Assembly: GCA_963682025.1 (NCBI GenBank)
Contig: OY821519.1
Location: 65,466,783-65,530,782, forward strand
Direction: 5' to 3'
Origin: Cordilura impudica
Taxonomy: Eukaryota > Arthropoda > Insecta > Diptera > Scathophagidae
Length of the DNA stretch: 64,000 bases
Shown here: positions 31,517 to 38,982 of the stretch, piece after piece
How positions within the stretch are numbered: position 1 is the first letter of the stretch
Layout: every line of letters begins with the position of its first letter
Notes under the pieces: generated by a model
Told to the model about the DNA's origin: nothing
Database searches by the model: none
The model's input: the letters and a program-made list of their open reading frames with translations, nothing else
Position numbers and translations under genes: made by a program

Positions 31517-34438
31517 AATTTTTGTAAAAAATCAAGTTAGTGAGAAATATTTTAAAAGTTTCTCTAAATATATATTAGAGAGGCTCAAAAAAAGTGTTAA
31601 ATGCAAAACCATAAATTAAACTTTGGTTTATTTTCTGATGATTCCCAAAAATTTTCGGCTCTAACGGTAACTAGGTTTTAAGAAACCTCTTTTTTTAGTC
31701 TTTTTGAAAATTCTCCATTTTTTTGATATTCGTGTTTGTTGGGTCATTAATAATTAACTCGCAGATTCCAGCGCTCGAAATTCGAGTGCAATTTCTAGGC
31801 AATTTTATTTTTTTAATTAGCCAATTCACAACCCAACACTTTTTTGGTTTATTATTATTGTGAATGAAGAAAACAAACTCTTTAACAAACACATTAACAA
31901 ATTTAATAAACACACACATAGCATATGTATAATTTTATGTATGTGTTAGTAGCAAATTTAAATGCAACTTACTCAAAATAAAGAAAAAAAATTAAAAATC
32001 TGTAAATCTGGTGAACAGCTAAAAAGAAATAACTTTCAAATAATATAAATTTGGTCAAAATCGGGATAAAACGGTAGAAAAAACATCGGTAACAAGAAAT
32101 CGCCTAGCCTATAAATATTAGAGATAATATAGAAACAATTCTGAATTCTTTAGTTGGAGACGTGCTGTCATGCAAAATATTTCAAAAGATTCTGCTTTTT
32201 CCTTATAAATTTTTTATTAATGTAGCTATGCTCAAATCTGCAGATTATCAGATTTCGCATATTTTAATCAGCTTTCAAACGACATGCTATATCATATAAC
32301 TTAAACTGGGTGGCAACTCTATATAAAAATCATGAACAACATAGTACCAAATTTCATATCGTCATGAAAACGTTACCTTTGTGTAATACTTATTCAAAAT
32401 TTATAAAAGTGTTTTCATGTTTAAGATTTTTCAAAATATGTTGGCGTAGTTGCCGTCCTGTTTAAAAAATTAACACACCATACTTGTAAAAGTCAATTAC
32501 ATGTAAAAAGTAGAAAAGAAATCGAAGAGTGCGAAAATTGCTCTAACAATTTAAAGCTACGAAAATGGAAAAAATAAAGACAGAACTGACTTATTTTGGT
32601 CTTAGTAAGTAAAACCAAAAAGTTCAAGTACGAGTGTTTGTGAGACAGACGCAGGTTCAAACCTCACGGAAAAATTTCATATGGAAACATTCTATTAAAT
32701 TTTAACATAACAATTATCACATGTTCAATAAAATCACTGATGAAGGCTGAAATACTAGAAACTAGTCAGATTTGATGTACAGTGTAGTTATGACTTTTTG
32801 AAATATATCCTCTACCTCGCACCATTAAAAACATAATAAACATTTGCATATTAATTGTAGTATTAATAGGAACCTGTCTGAAAAATTCACATTAAATTTA
32901 ACAAACAATTAGTATCCGTTTTTTTAATTATCAATTTTCGTTATAGTTTCGCTGAGGTCAAAGGAGTGTTCAGTTTAATGAACTTTTGAAAATTCTTAAC
33001 ACATATCAAATATGGACTAAAAAATAATTATTCCTTTATAGTGCATTTACATCTACACAAAATCTAGTATATAAGAGATTTCGAGCGAAATCTAGCTCAT
33101 TTTTACTAGATTTCCCATACAAAACAAAATCTGGCTCGTTACTAGATTTGTGCAAAATCTCACAAAATCTTGTCAAACTTGGGCACTACCAAATGATACT
33201 ACTGTGTTTTTTTTTAATATCGTAGTAGAAAATTACAACGCAGTGACTGAAAAATTTACATTTAAAAACAAAAGCAAACAAGCTGAATAACAAGGAAATA
33301 AAATATTAATTTTTATACTGACATGTCCCAATTCCAATCTGCTAAATAATAATTGTGGAAAATGAATTTGTTTTTGTTGTTCAAACAATACATTTAACAA
33401 ATGCTGATATTTTTTTTCGCAAAATTTCTATTTCAGTTTGTGCTTTTTTAATTTTTGATGCATTATATAATTATAAAATCTGTTCCTATTTAGAATTTTC
33501 CATATTGTTTATTTTTGGTATTTCTAGTTTATATGTTTTATTTTAATCAGCTGTTTATTGTTGTGGAAACAAAATCTCACAAAATGTCAAAAAAGTTAGA
33601 TGTAAACGGTATAGATTTTGAAATAGATTTCCACTTAATCTACTAGATTTTTCTCAGATGTAAACGCACTATTAAAGAATTCTACCAAATTTTTCTACAA
33701 AAAATAATTAAAAATTTAAATTTTATAAAAGCAATCTTGGCCTGAAAATGAGGATATTATATGTTTTAACTTAAATATAAAGAGAAATGTTGTACATACT
33801 TTAAATATTTTATTGTTTATTGTCACTTAAAAAGTAACATCAAATACTGACAATTTTAGCGGTTTTCCATTCATTCTAATTTAAAGCCCTTTAACACTTT
33901 TTGTGATACTTTTTTGCTCTTTTTGCTTGGAAAAAGGTGGTATCAGGCGTTGTCACCCTGCAAGAAAATATTTTGGAAAAATTCTGACACAAGTGTCAAT
34001 TTTTATCAATTTTGAATAATTATTACACAAAGTTAACATTTTCACTTCGCCAAAAATTCGCCTAAAATCCCAACAAACTCGATTATCGGGAAATGTGTAA
34101 TACGTCATCAAAAAAAAAACCTTTGGAAGAAATATGAAAAAACTTAAACAATAAGTTTTTTAATAACGGTCCAATTCACTGGTGGTTATAAATAGAGCTG
34201 AAAATTTGTTGTTAGAAATAAAAGTTTATTTAACGGGGGGTTTGGTGCATTTAACATTTTTTTTTGATATGTGATGTTGACCCATCTTAATAAACATACC
34301 TGCCGTAAGACTGTATGAAAGATATCCAAATGTGAATTGAAATTAAAACTACTTGTGCTGTCTTGTCTTTGAACATTTTTCTGCTCGTCGAAGACGTCCA
34401 ATTGTACAACTATGTCTCCAACACCTGGTGCAACTTTT
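16339..34438 (-). CDS. form3: form3 / INF2-family formin, C-terminal 1,730 residues in 11 exons
   Basis: Actin nucleator and elongator of the INF2 class. Exons (descending): 34438-34300, 31468-31042, 30699-30294, 27942-27748, 26036-25936, 25876-25627, 25551-25175, 19824-19642, 19578-19369, 19308-17698, 17633-16339. All introns are GT-AG and every phase joins. Domains: end of the FH3/armadillo region (exons 1-2), FH1 with runs of eight or more Pro (exons 2-3), complete FH2 from MKTLNWTKIP through IGNFLNSGGYAGNAAGIKLS to DFYCEDASTFTLDEYFGIM (exons 3-7), then a Ser/Asn/Thr-rich tail of about 1,100 residues (exons 8-11). FYCEDASTFTLDEYF and AVKENEKRE follow the INF2 rather than the diaphanous pattern. 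N-terminal exons were not found up to 64000. Linking exons 8-11 to the FH2 exons rests on strand, phase and the lack of another start. FH2 identity is very sure; the tail link fairly sure. Confidence 0.88.
17698..19308 (-). CDS. form3: form3 exon 10: long disordered tail
   Basis: 537 residues of Asn/Ser/Thr/Pro-rich sequence without a known fold. Scattered repeats of the type NGSEFLFSHLSPRTS and VSKFLFSPVRELPP suggest short linear motifs. The frame has no ATG at its 5' end, arguing that it is an internal exon. Ends ATAG|GTGAGT. Confidence 0.76.
19369..19578 (-). CDS. form3: form3 exon 9: basic and acidic tail segment
   Basis: NKGRVRKRKTSFDKPDLLQF then a Glu/Lys-rich stretch and TGFQRRLSTATD. 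Acceptor AAATAG, donor ACAG|GTTGGT, phase 1 on both sides. Confidence 0.74.
19642..19824 (-). CDS. form3: form3 exon 8: post-FH2
   Basis: GSISKSPGLPVKRARNVNK and GHELLEYLGLPERKLADKSE between TTTTTTAG and GAG|GTATAC. Phase 1 on both sides. A basic PVKRAR stretch follows the FH2 domain. Confidence 0.75.
19825..20749 (-). other. form3 intron 7, 3' part
   Basis: Unique-looking AT-rich intron sequence; a 103-residue minus frame at 19868-20179 has no motif and crosses no usable splice site. Confidence 0.5.
20874..22327 (+). mobile_element. Family Z element, copy Z2, carrying an AAAATGA array and a Y insertion
   Basis: Left end GATGTGTAAACATTTATACG (20874), inner hairpin CACAATACAATC / GATTGTATTGT, then an AAAATGA array (about 21000-21245 and 22025-22165), and the right end AGATGTTTACACATC at 22313-22327, followed by TCCCC and ACTCACATGATTTTTT. 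Y1 lies within the array. Confidence 0.72.
21250..22025 (+). mobile_element. Repeat family Y, copy Y1
   Basis: Begins ACAAGTAAGAAAATTATAG with the palindrome TAGTCGGTCTAGACCGACTA and contains the ACGG microsatellite (about 21870-21897). The 3' end reads CCCTATACCACTATGTGGT, the reverse complement of the end seen in Y4 and Y8. Short frames in it are not genes. Confidence 0.8.
22603..23247. mobile_element. MITE with ~30-bp TIRs, possibly PIF/Harbinger-derived
   Basis: The left end CCTTATTATGAGTTGCATTC and the right end, reversed, CCTATTATGAGCAACTTTCG are imperfect inverted repeats. On the minus strand near 22990-22870, SILEMDST and FIANFRL weakly resemble the N-terminus of HARBI1-like nucleases. 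No clear target duplication. Confidence 0.5.
23457..23932. mobile_element. Fold-back element with ~110-bp arms
   Basis: The left arm (23457-23566) starts TTGTGTTGTGTAATTGTTTG and the right arm (23821-23932) is its near-identical reverse complement, so the two could form a long hairpin. Inserted in the TTAAGAAAAGG array; no coding. Confidence 0.78.
24354..24873 (-). mobile_element. Repeat family Y, copy Y2 (diverged, reversed)
   Basis: Reverse copy: ACCACTATGTGATGGG at the left, GTCTGTCTGTC microsatellite near 24485-24535, and GGTATAGGGTATTATATAGTC at the right end. More diverged and shorter than the other copies. Confidence 0.7.
25175..25551 (-). CDS. form3: form3 exon 7: FH2 C-terminal coiled part
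   Basis: INIEQIAKDINDLDKPLQKI, then ADFYCEDASTFTLDEYFG and FTAAVKENEKREHLEKRAML. I end it at TATC|GTATGT (25175), because the next exon then joins in phase; the frame reads on to 25023 if unspliced. Confidence 0.87.
25627..25876 (-). CDS. form3: form3 exon 6: FH2 core GNFLN motif
   Basis: NNEALQKVLSIIMAIGNFLN then SGGYAGNAAGIKLSSLNKL, the most conserved FH2 block, and LLHYIAKEVEKYDPDLL. Donor CCAA|GTAAAA. Confidence 0.92.
25936..26036 (-). CDS. form3: form3 exon 5: FH2 YKLRIESMLL segment
   Basis: A 101-nt exon encoding YKLRIESMLLKEEFAINV and INSLFKAGD, matching INF2 YQLRIECMLL. Too short to show as a long reading frame; supported by phase on both sides. Confidence 0.84.
26037..26675. other. 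form3 intron sequence
   Basis: AT-rich; no gene or ordered repeat recognised. Confidence 0.5.
26676..27535 (+). pseudogene. Non-LTR retrotransposon fragment (RT C-terminal region)
   Basis: Reads LLTISEWGKANRVDFNALK, LDVLGMRIQCDVRWNEH, KEAFKCLGFLKRCK, IRPKMEYNSHIWAGAS and, after an in-frame TGA at 27198-27200, HYRENSFISQTSLMWNKLP to the final HPLSVG-stop. This is the end of a LINE ORF2, followed by A's at about 27523-27534. It is 5'-truncated and antisense to form3. Confidence 0.75.
27748..27942 (-). CDS. form3: form3 exon 4: FH2 helices
   Basis: YNSNEDIIQLIYNGHHKAMG, LLRYLPDDQQIEVLRSF and KAEKFLLLLLDVP, equivalent to INF2 LLKLLPEKHEIENLRAF. Acceptor TATTTTTAG, donor CCCAA|GTGAGT. Confidence 0.88.
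28308..29428. mobile_element. Fold-back / MULE-like element with tandem-repeat arms
   Basis: Flanked by the direct repeat CAATTTTTC (28299-28307 and 29429-29437), a 9-bp target duplication within Y3. The arms are inverted arrays of AATTTCCCGAAAAC / AATTTCCCGAAATTAC units (left about 28320-28612; right, reversed, about 29262-29427), ending TGCGGAAAATTTCCCG and its inverse. The centre is noticeably more GC-rich and holds a broken FLYWCH-type coding region. Arms of tandem repeats plus 9-bp TSD resemble Drosophila Foldback (FB/NOF); FLYWCH domains often accompany MULE transposases. Confidence 0.75.
28958..29259 (+). pseudogene. FLYWCH zinc-finger relic
   Basis: MPLEFLDSEKGKPRL, then LNGFLYHDD and VYWRC, then after a stop and frame changes CTDRVITT, then ALHNHSAEAAFVAKEKIV. 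The order F-L-Y-W-C then C and H-x-H matches a FLYWCH zinc finger. At least two frame disruptions make it non-functional as read. No transposase domain remains. Confidence 0.65.
29868..30274 (-). mobile_element. Non-autonomous Helitron, copy D
   Basis: Reverse copy: CTAG at 29868-29871 and the palindrome CCTCGAAATTCGAG at one end; TCGACTTACCTATTAATGC at the other. Flanking A and T are not preserved, unlike the other six copies, so the edges may be eroded. Confidence 0.75.
30294..30699 (-). CDS. form3: form3 exon 3: FH1 end and FH2 lasso/linker
   Basis: PPPPPPPAIPGAPVPPR, then MKTLNWTKIPQHKIMGKQNLW, the conserved FH2 opening with its Trp residues (lasso), and NLLDSIHSLKINIFLSQFK. Donor AAAGA|GTAAGT. 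Confidence 0.9.
31042..31468 (-). CDS. form3: form3 exon 2: FH3 end and start of FH1
   Basis: VENTPQKLSFLNILQHLLSI, a helical segment ending NRFTCRKCS, then the Pro-rich FH1 (PPPPVPPPPP, PPPPPPPPAIPG). The GGT/GGC-rich opposite strand gives glycine- and valine-rich shadow frames. Confidence 0.85.
31758..32124 (-). mobile_element. Non-autonomous Helitron, copy E
   Basis: Reverse copy with palindrome GCGCTCGAAATTCGAGTGC; flanked by A31757 and T32125. The 3' CTAG is mutated to CGAG. Lies in the form3 intron. Confidence 0.82.
32125..33038. other. form3 intron sequence
   Basis: No gene seen. GGTTCAAACC near 32650 resembles a tRNA B box, but no tRNA can be built around it. Confidence 0.5.
33041..33669. 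mobile_element. MITE family X, copy X1 (uninterrupted)
   Basis: TIRs GTGCATTTACATCTACAC and, at the right reversed, GTGCGTTTACATCTGAG, both followed by AAATCTAGTA. TA on both sides (33039-33040, 33670-33671) fits a TA duplication as in Tc1/mariner relatives. Several internal AAAATCTCACAAAAT motifs; no coding. Confidence 0.8.
33670..34299. other. form3 intron sequence near exon 1
   Basis: AT-rich, nothing recognised apart from the donor GTATGT at 34299-34294 on the minus strand. Confidence 0.45.
34300..34438 (-). CDS. form3: form3 exon 1 of window: end of FH3 region
   Basis: Encodes KVAPGVGDIVVQLDVFDEQK and NSHLDIFHTVLRQ, matching the INF2 segment just before the C-terminal armadillo helices. 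Acceptor TTTACAG, donor CAG|GTATGT, ends in phase 0. The exon preceding it was not found in the window. Confidence 0.78.
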
Positions 34439-34667
34439 CTGTAAACGACAAAGCAAAAAGAGATTCAGGGGATCTTTATGCTAGAGTTTGTGGTTAAGGA
34501 AATTCTCGTTATTTGCAAGAATTTGGAACATTTTTGGAAAAAGTTCGAGTACTCTTTTGCTTTGTTTTACACTCGATGGCAAATGTTAGTTTTATTTATG
34601 ACTAAATTATTTTCAGCTCACTCAATTGCAATGACTTTGAGTGGCGTTTTCTTGTAAGAGATTTTTT

Positions 34668-34810
34668 GATGTGTAAACATCTATACGCGCAGGGGGGTAA
34701 ATTTCTATTTCACAATACAATCACAAAAACAGCGTAACTTATATCGGTGTGAGCTGAAGGAGATAACGCTGTGTGACTTATGATTGTATTGGTGAAAAAA
34801 TATTTTCAAG
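34668..34810 (+). mobile_element. Family Z left end, copy Z3
   Basis: GATGTGTAAACATCTATACG then GCGCAGGGGGGTAAAT, CACAATACAATCACAAAAAC and ATGATTGTATTGGTGAAAA. The right terminus is missing. Confidence 0.7.
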
Positions 34811-35321
34811 AGAAACTGTTCATGGGCAATTACCCAATGCATTCGAAATTGGAATTGTGGTAGGAGAGACAAACCTAAGTAACTCGTGTTTTTAACACTT
34901 TTTTTTATTGTTTGTAACATTCTATTTTAATAAATTTCACTTTTATTTTTTTTATATTTAATTAATAAACACAATAACTATCGCTTGCTACCACTCAAAA
35001 AATCTCAGAAATCTCACAAAATCATACAAATTTATACAAACATCTGATTTCGAGTTGCCAACTTCAAAAAATAAAACAGATGTTAACTTTGTAGCCAGAT
35101 TGTTAAACCAGGGATACCAGAGCTTTCAAATGAAGTGAACTGCTGAAAATAGTATAGAACAATTCGTAAATTTAAATTAAATTTTTTTTATAATATTTTA
35201 GATTCTGGTTAATGTTTGCAAAAATTAATTATGCCGATATGATTATATTGTGTTTTATTTAAAAACTATTTTTTCTTCATATAGAAAATTGAATAGTTTA
35301 GATTTCTTCTAATAATTTAAA

Positions 35322-35709
35322 CAAGCAGATTCCAGCCCTCGAAATTCGAATGCAAATTCTAGGAAATTTTATTTTTTCATTAAATGAAGACTCTAAAGGT
35401 ATGCTAATCAATTAAAGCCAATTCACAAATCAACACAAAAAAAAAACAAACTCATTTTTATTACAAACACATTAACAAATTTAATAAACAAACACATAGC
35501 ATTGTATAATTTTATGTATGTGTTAGTAGCAAATATAAATGCAATTTACTCAAAATAAAGGAAAAAATTTAAAAATCTGTGAATCTGTACATCTGCAAAA
35601 CGGCTAAAAAGAAATACCTTTCAAATAATATAGTTTGATCAAAATCGGGCTAAAACGGTGGAACAAAACATCGGTCACAAGAAATCGCCTAGCCTATTAA
35701 TATTATAGA
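35322..35709 (-). mobile_element. Non-autonomous Helitron, copy F
   Basis: Reverse copy flanked by A35321 and T35710; palindrome CCTCGAAATTCGAATG is slightly decayed and the 3' end is CTTG. Lies 43 bp from Z4. Confidence 0.82.
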
Positions 35710-35752
35710 TGAGTTCATCATTTAATAAGAATTCTAGCCTTTGAATATTTTT

Positions 35753-37332
35753 GATGTGTAAACATCTATACGCGCAGGGGGGTAAATTTGTATTTCACAA
35801 TACAATCGCAAAAACAGCGTAACACATCGGTGTGAGCTGAAGTGTAAATCGGTGTGACTTTATCTGATTGTATTTGTGAAAAAATTATGATATGTTCTTT
35901 TCTAAACATTTTCCAAATGTCTTTCAAAAAACATCAATTGTATTTCAGAAAACATCAATTGTTTTCAGAAACCATCAATATAATTTCAGAAAACATCAAT
36001 TGAATTTCAGAAAACATCAATAGAATTTCAGAAAACATCACTTGAATTTCAGAAAACATAAAAAGAATTTCAGAAAACATCAATATAATTTCAGAAAACA
36101 TCAATTGAATTTCAAAAAACATAAATAGAATTTCAGAAAACATCAATATAATTTCAGAAAACATCATTCGAGTTTCAGAAAACATCAATTGAATTTCAGA
36201 AATCATCAATAGAATTTCAGAAAACATCAATTATATTTCAGAAACCATCAATATAATTTCAGAAAACATCATTTGAATTTCAGAAAACATAAATTGAATT
36301 TCAGAAAACATCAATATAATTTCAGAAAACATCATTCGATCAATTGTATTTCAGAAACCATCAATATAATTTCAGAAAACATCATTTGAATGCAGAAAAC
36401 ATAAATAGAATTTCAGAAAACATCTATAAAATTTCAGAAAACATCAATTGAATTTCAGAAAACATAAATAGAATTTCAGAAAACATCATTTCAGAAAACA
36501 TAAATAGAATTTCAGAAAACATCAATATAATTTCAGAAAACATCATTCGAGTTTCAGAAAACATCAATTGAATTTCAGAAAACATCAATAGAATTTCAGA
36601 AAACATCAATATAATTTCAAAAAACATCATTCGAGTTTCAGAAAACATCATTTGAATTTCAGAAAACTTAAATAGAATTTCAGAAAACATCAATATAATT
36701 TCAGAAAACATCATTCGAGTTTCAGAAAACGTCAATTGAATTTCAGAAAACATCAATAGAATTTCAGAAAACATCAATTGTATTTCAGAAAACATCAATT
36801 GTATTTCAGAAAACATCATTTGAGTTTCAGAAAACATAAATAGAATTTCAGAAAACATCAATAGAATTTCAGAAAAAATCAATTGTATTTCAGAAAACAT
36901 CAATTGTATTTCAGAAAACATCAATTGGATTTCAGAAAACATAAATAGAATTTCAGAAAACATCATTCGAGTTACAGAAAACATAATTTGAATTTCAGAA
37001 AACATAAATAGAATTTCAGAAAACATCATTTGAATTTCAGAAAACATAAATAGAATTTCAGAAAACATCAATTGAATTTCAAAAAGCATTATTTGAATTG
37101 CTGAGAACATTAATTGTATTTCAGAAAGCGTCAATAGAATTCCAAAAAGCATCATTTGAATTGCTGAAAACATTAATTGTGTTTCAGAAAACATCAATTG
37201 AATTTCAGAAAACATCGATTGCATTTCAGAAAACATCAATTGAATTTCAGAAAACAGCATAATCGACTTATTTTTTATGCACTGGAAAATATGATGTTGA
37301 TGTTTTCTTTAATTATTAGATGTTTACACATC
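35753..37332 (+). mobile_element. Family Z element, copy Z4, carrying a 21-bp tandem array
   Basis: Left end GATGTGTAAACATCTATACG at 35753, right end AGATGTTTACACATC at 37318-37332 followed by TCCCTTGTGATCGGACTCAC. Between them are the usual inner hairpin and then more than 1.3 kb of tandem repeats. Confidence 0.78.
35935..37262. repeat. 21-bp minisatellite, about 60 units
   Basis: Unit variants of CAATTGAATTTCAGAAAACAT. Because 21 is a multiple of three, the minus strand stays open for long stretches (278 codons at 37260-36424) as a repeating MFSEIQL/MFSEILL heptapeptide. I treat this as a consequence of unit length, not a gene. Confidence 0.9.
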
Positions 37333-37556
37333 TCCCTTGTGATCGGACTCACATGATTTTTTTTTAATCGCAGCTCGTACGGCTTTGTTTAAACTGGGCC
37401 ATCTAATATTTTATAGTCGTAAATGAAGGATCAGGTTCCCCCAAAGTGGAATCTAGATCGGCTGTAATATTGGATGGACTGAGACCTTTTAAATGATAGT
37501 ATTGAATTACATGATGCACTGTGACCAAAATTTTGATTTCACTGACCAAAAGTAAA

Positions 37557-38300
37557 ACAAGTAAGAAAATTATAGTCGGTCTAGACCGACTATACGATAC
37601 CCTATACAATGCGTTTAGAGACCCTATCTCTAAGGCCAAACTAACTGGACATAGAAAATAAGATAAACCAAATTTGAGTGGGATTTTTATTAATTTTTTT
37701 GGCTGCAGATATGAAAAAGTTCATATCGAATGCTATATCTATATGCGCACTAGGCCTAAAATTGGACCGATCTTGATCATGTTTGGTGAGGTCTCTTGTA
37801 TTTTGCAAAAATATATACAAACAAAATTTGAAAAGAATCAGTGCCATATTTTTGTTTTTTGATAGATTTAAGTGCAGATCGGGAAGTAGCTCTACATGGG
37901 GCCTATGAGTAAGGGTTGTCCCATAGGGATAATTTTTGGACTAGTCATTAATGGATCTTATGGCAATTTATGTCGATTTCATAGGGGTCATTGTAAGGGG
38001 GCTAGGTCTGAACATGGACCGATTTTCACCAATTTCAATAGCGTTCATCCCATGGCCGATAAAAGCTTATATACCAAATTTCATCAAAATATACTCATAT
38101 TTGCGACCTGCAGTTTGATTACAAAGTTTGCATGGACACACAGACGGACGGACGGACGGACGGACATCGTTAAATCGAATCAGATAGTGATTCTGATTCC
38201 ATCGGTATAATAAAAGATGGGTCTAGGTCAAATTTTAGTAGTAGTTACAAAGAGCAGCACAAAGTCATTATACCCAAACCACATAGTGGTATAGGGTATA
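37557..38300 (+). mobile_element. Repeat family Y, copy Y4
   Basis: ACAAGTAAGAAAATTATAG with the intact palindrome at the left, ACGG microsatellite near 38143-38164, and CCACATAGTGGTATAGGG at the right. It ends 12 bp before the TSD of the next transposon. Confidence 0.82.
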
Positions 38301-38312
38301 ATTAGGTTAAAC

Positions 38313-38316
38313 TATT
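38313..38316. repeat. TATT target-site duplication, left
   Basis: Matches TATT at 42065-42068; both abut the terminal GGGTAAAAACATATG. Confidence 0.7.
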
Positions 38317-38883
38317 GGGTAAAAACATATGAAATCAACCAATGAGTTGACCGCACCGATTTCGAATTGGATGAATTTTGGTACGAAGGGAAAGTTAAAC
38401 ATAATAATAGCGTTTGCCAACTTTCAGTGTCGTAGCTCTCGTACTTTCAGAATTATGGCCATTCCAAGTTGGCAAAAATCAATAAAAATGCACTCAGATG
38501 CCTTAACACAATTTTGAATATCTCGAAAAGTGTTCATTGTACGTTAATAATCAAGGGCTCATTTTACAGACTAAAACATGCGCCATTCCAAACAAATTTT
38601 TTTTCAAATTTTCGATCAAGGATAATGTAAATAAAAAAAGGACTAAAATTTCCAAAGAATATTTCTCGAAAATCAATATTTTTAAAAATTTCAAAAAAAT
38701 ATATGTTAATTCTTATTATGTTTTGTACAAGTCTGTCAAATTTCAATGTGGAGTCTTTATTACAACATGAGTTATTAAGAAAAAAGCAGGAGAAGGTTTA
38801 TGTATTTCATGATATGTACCAAAATACAAAAAGGTGACAAATTACAAAAAGAAGGACAAATCAAATGTAAAGGAACTTTTTCG
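38317..38883 (+). repeat. Left terminal inverted repeat
   Basis: Pairs with 41489-42064. A 77-codon frame (38537-38770) in this arm and its mirror in the other arm (41834-41601) are copies of one another; they reflect the shared repeat rather than genes. Confidence 0.82.
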
Positions 38884-38982
38884 AATTTTCTTTGCTTAAA
38901 CTCTTTTTCTCCATTGCTAAACCTTTAGTAAAAAGTACATTATGTATTATCATTATTAAACACTTTATTACAGCATATATAT

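Noticed and set aside
32590..32690. tRNA-like B box GGTTCAAACC
   Set aside because: No acceptor stem, D-arm or A box can be fitted around it.
36424..37260. 278-residue repetitive protein
   Set aside because: Product of a 21-bp minisatellite that happens to lack stops; no other sign of a gene.
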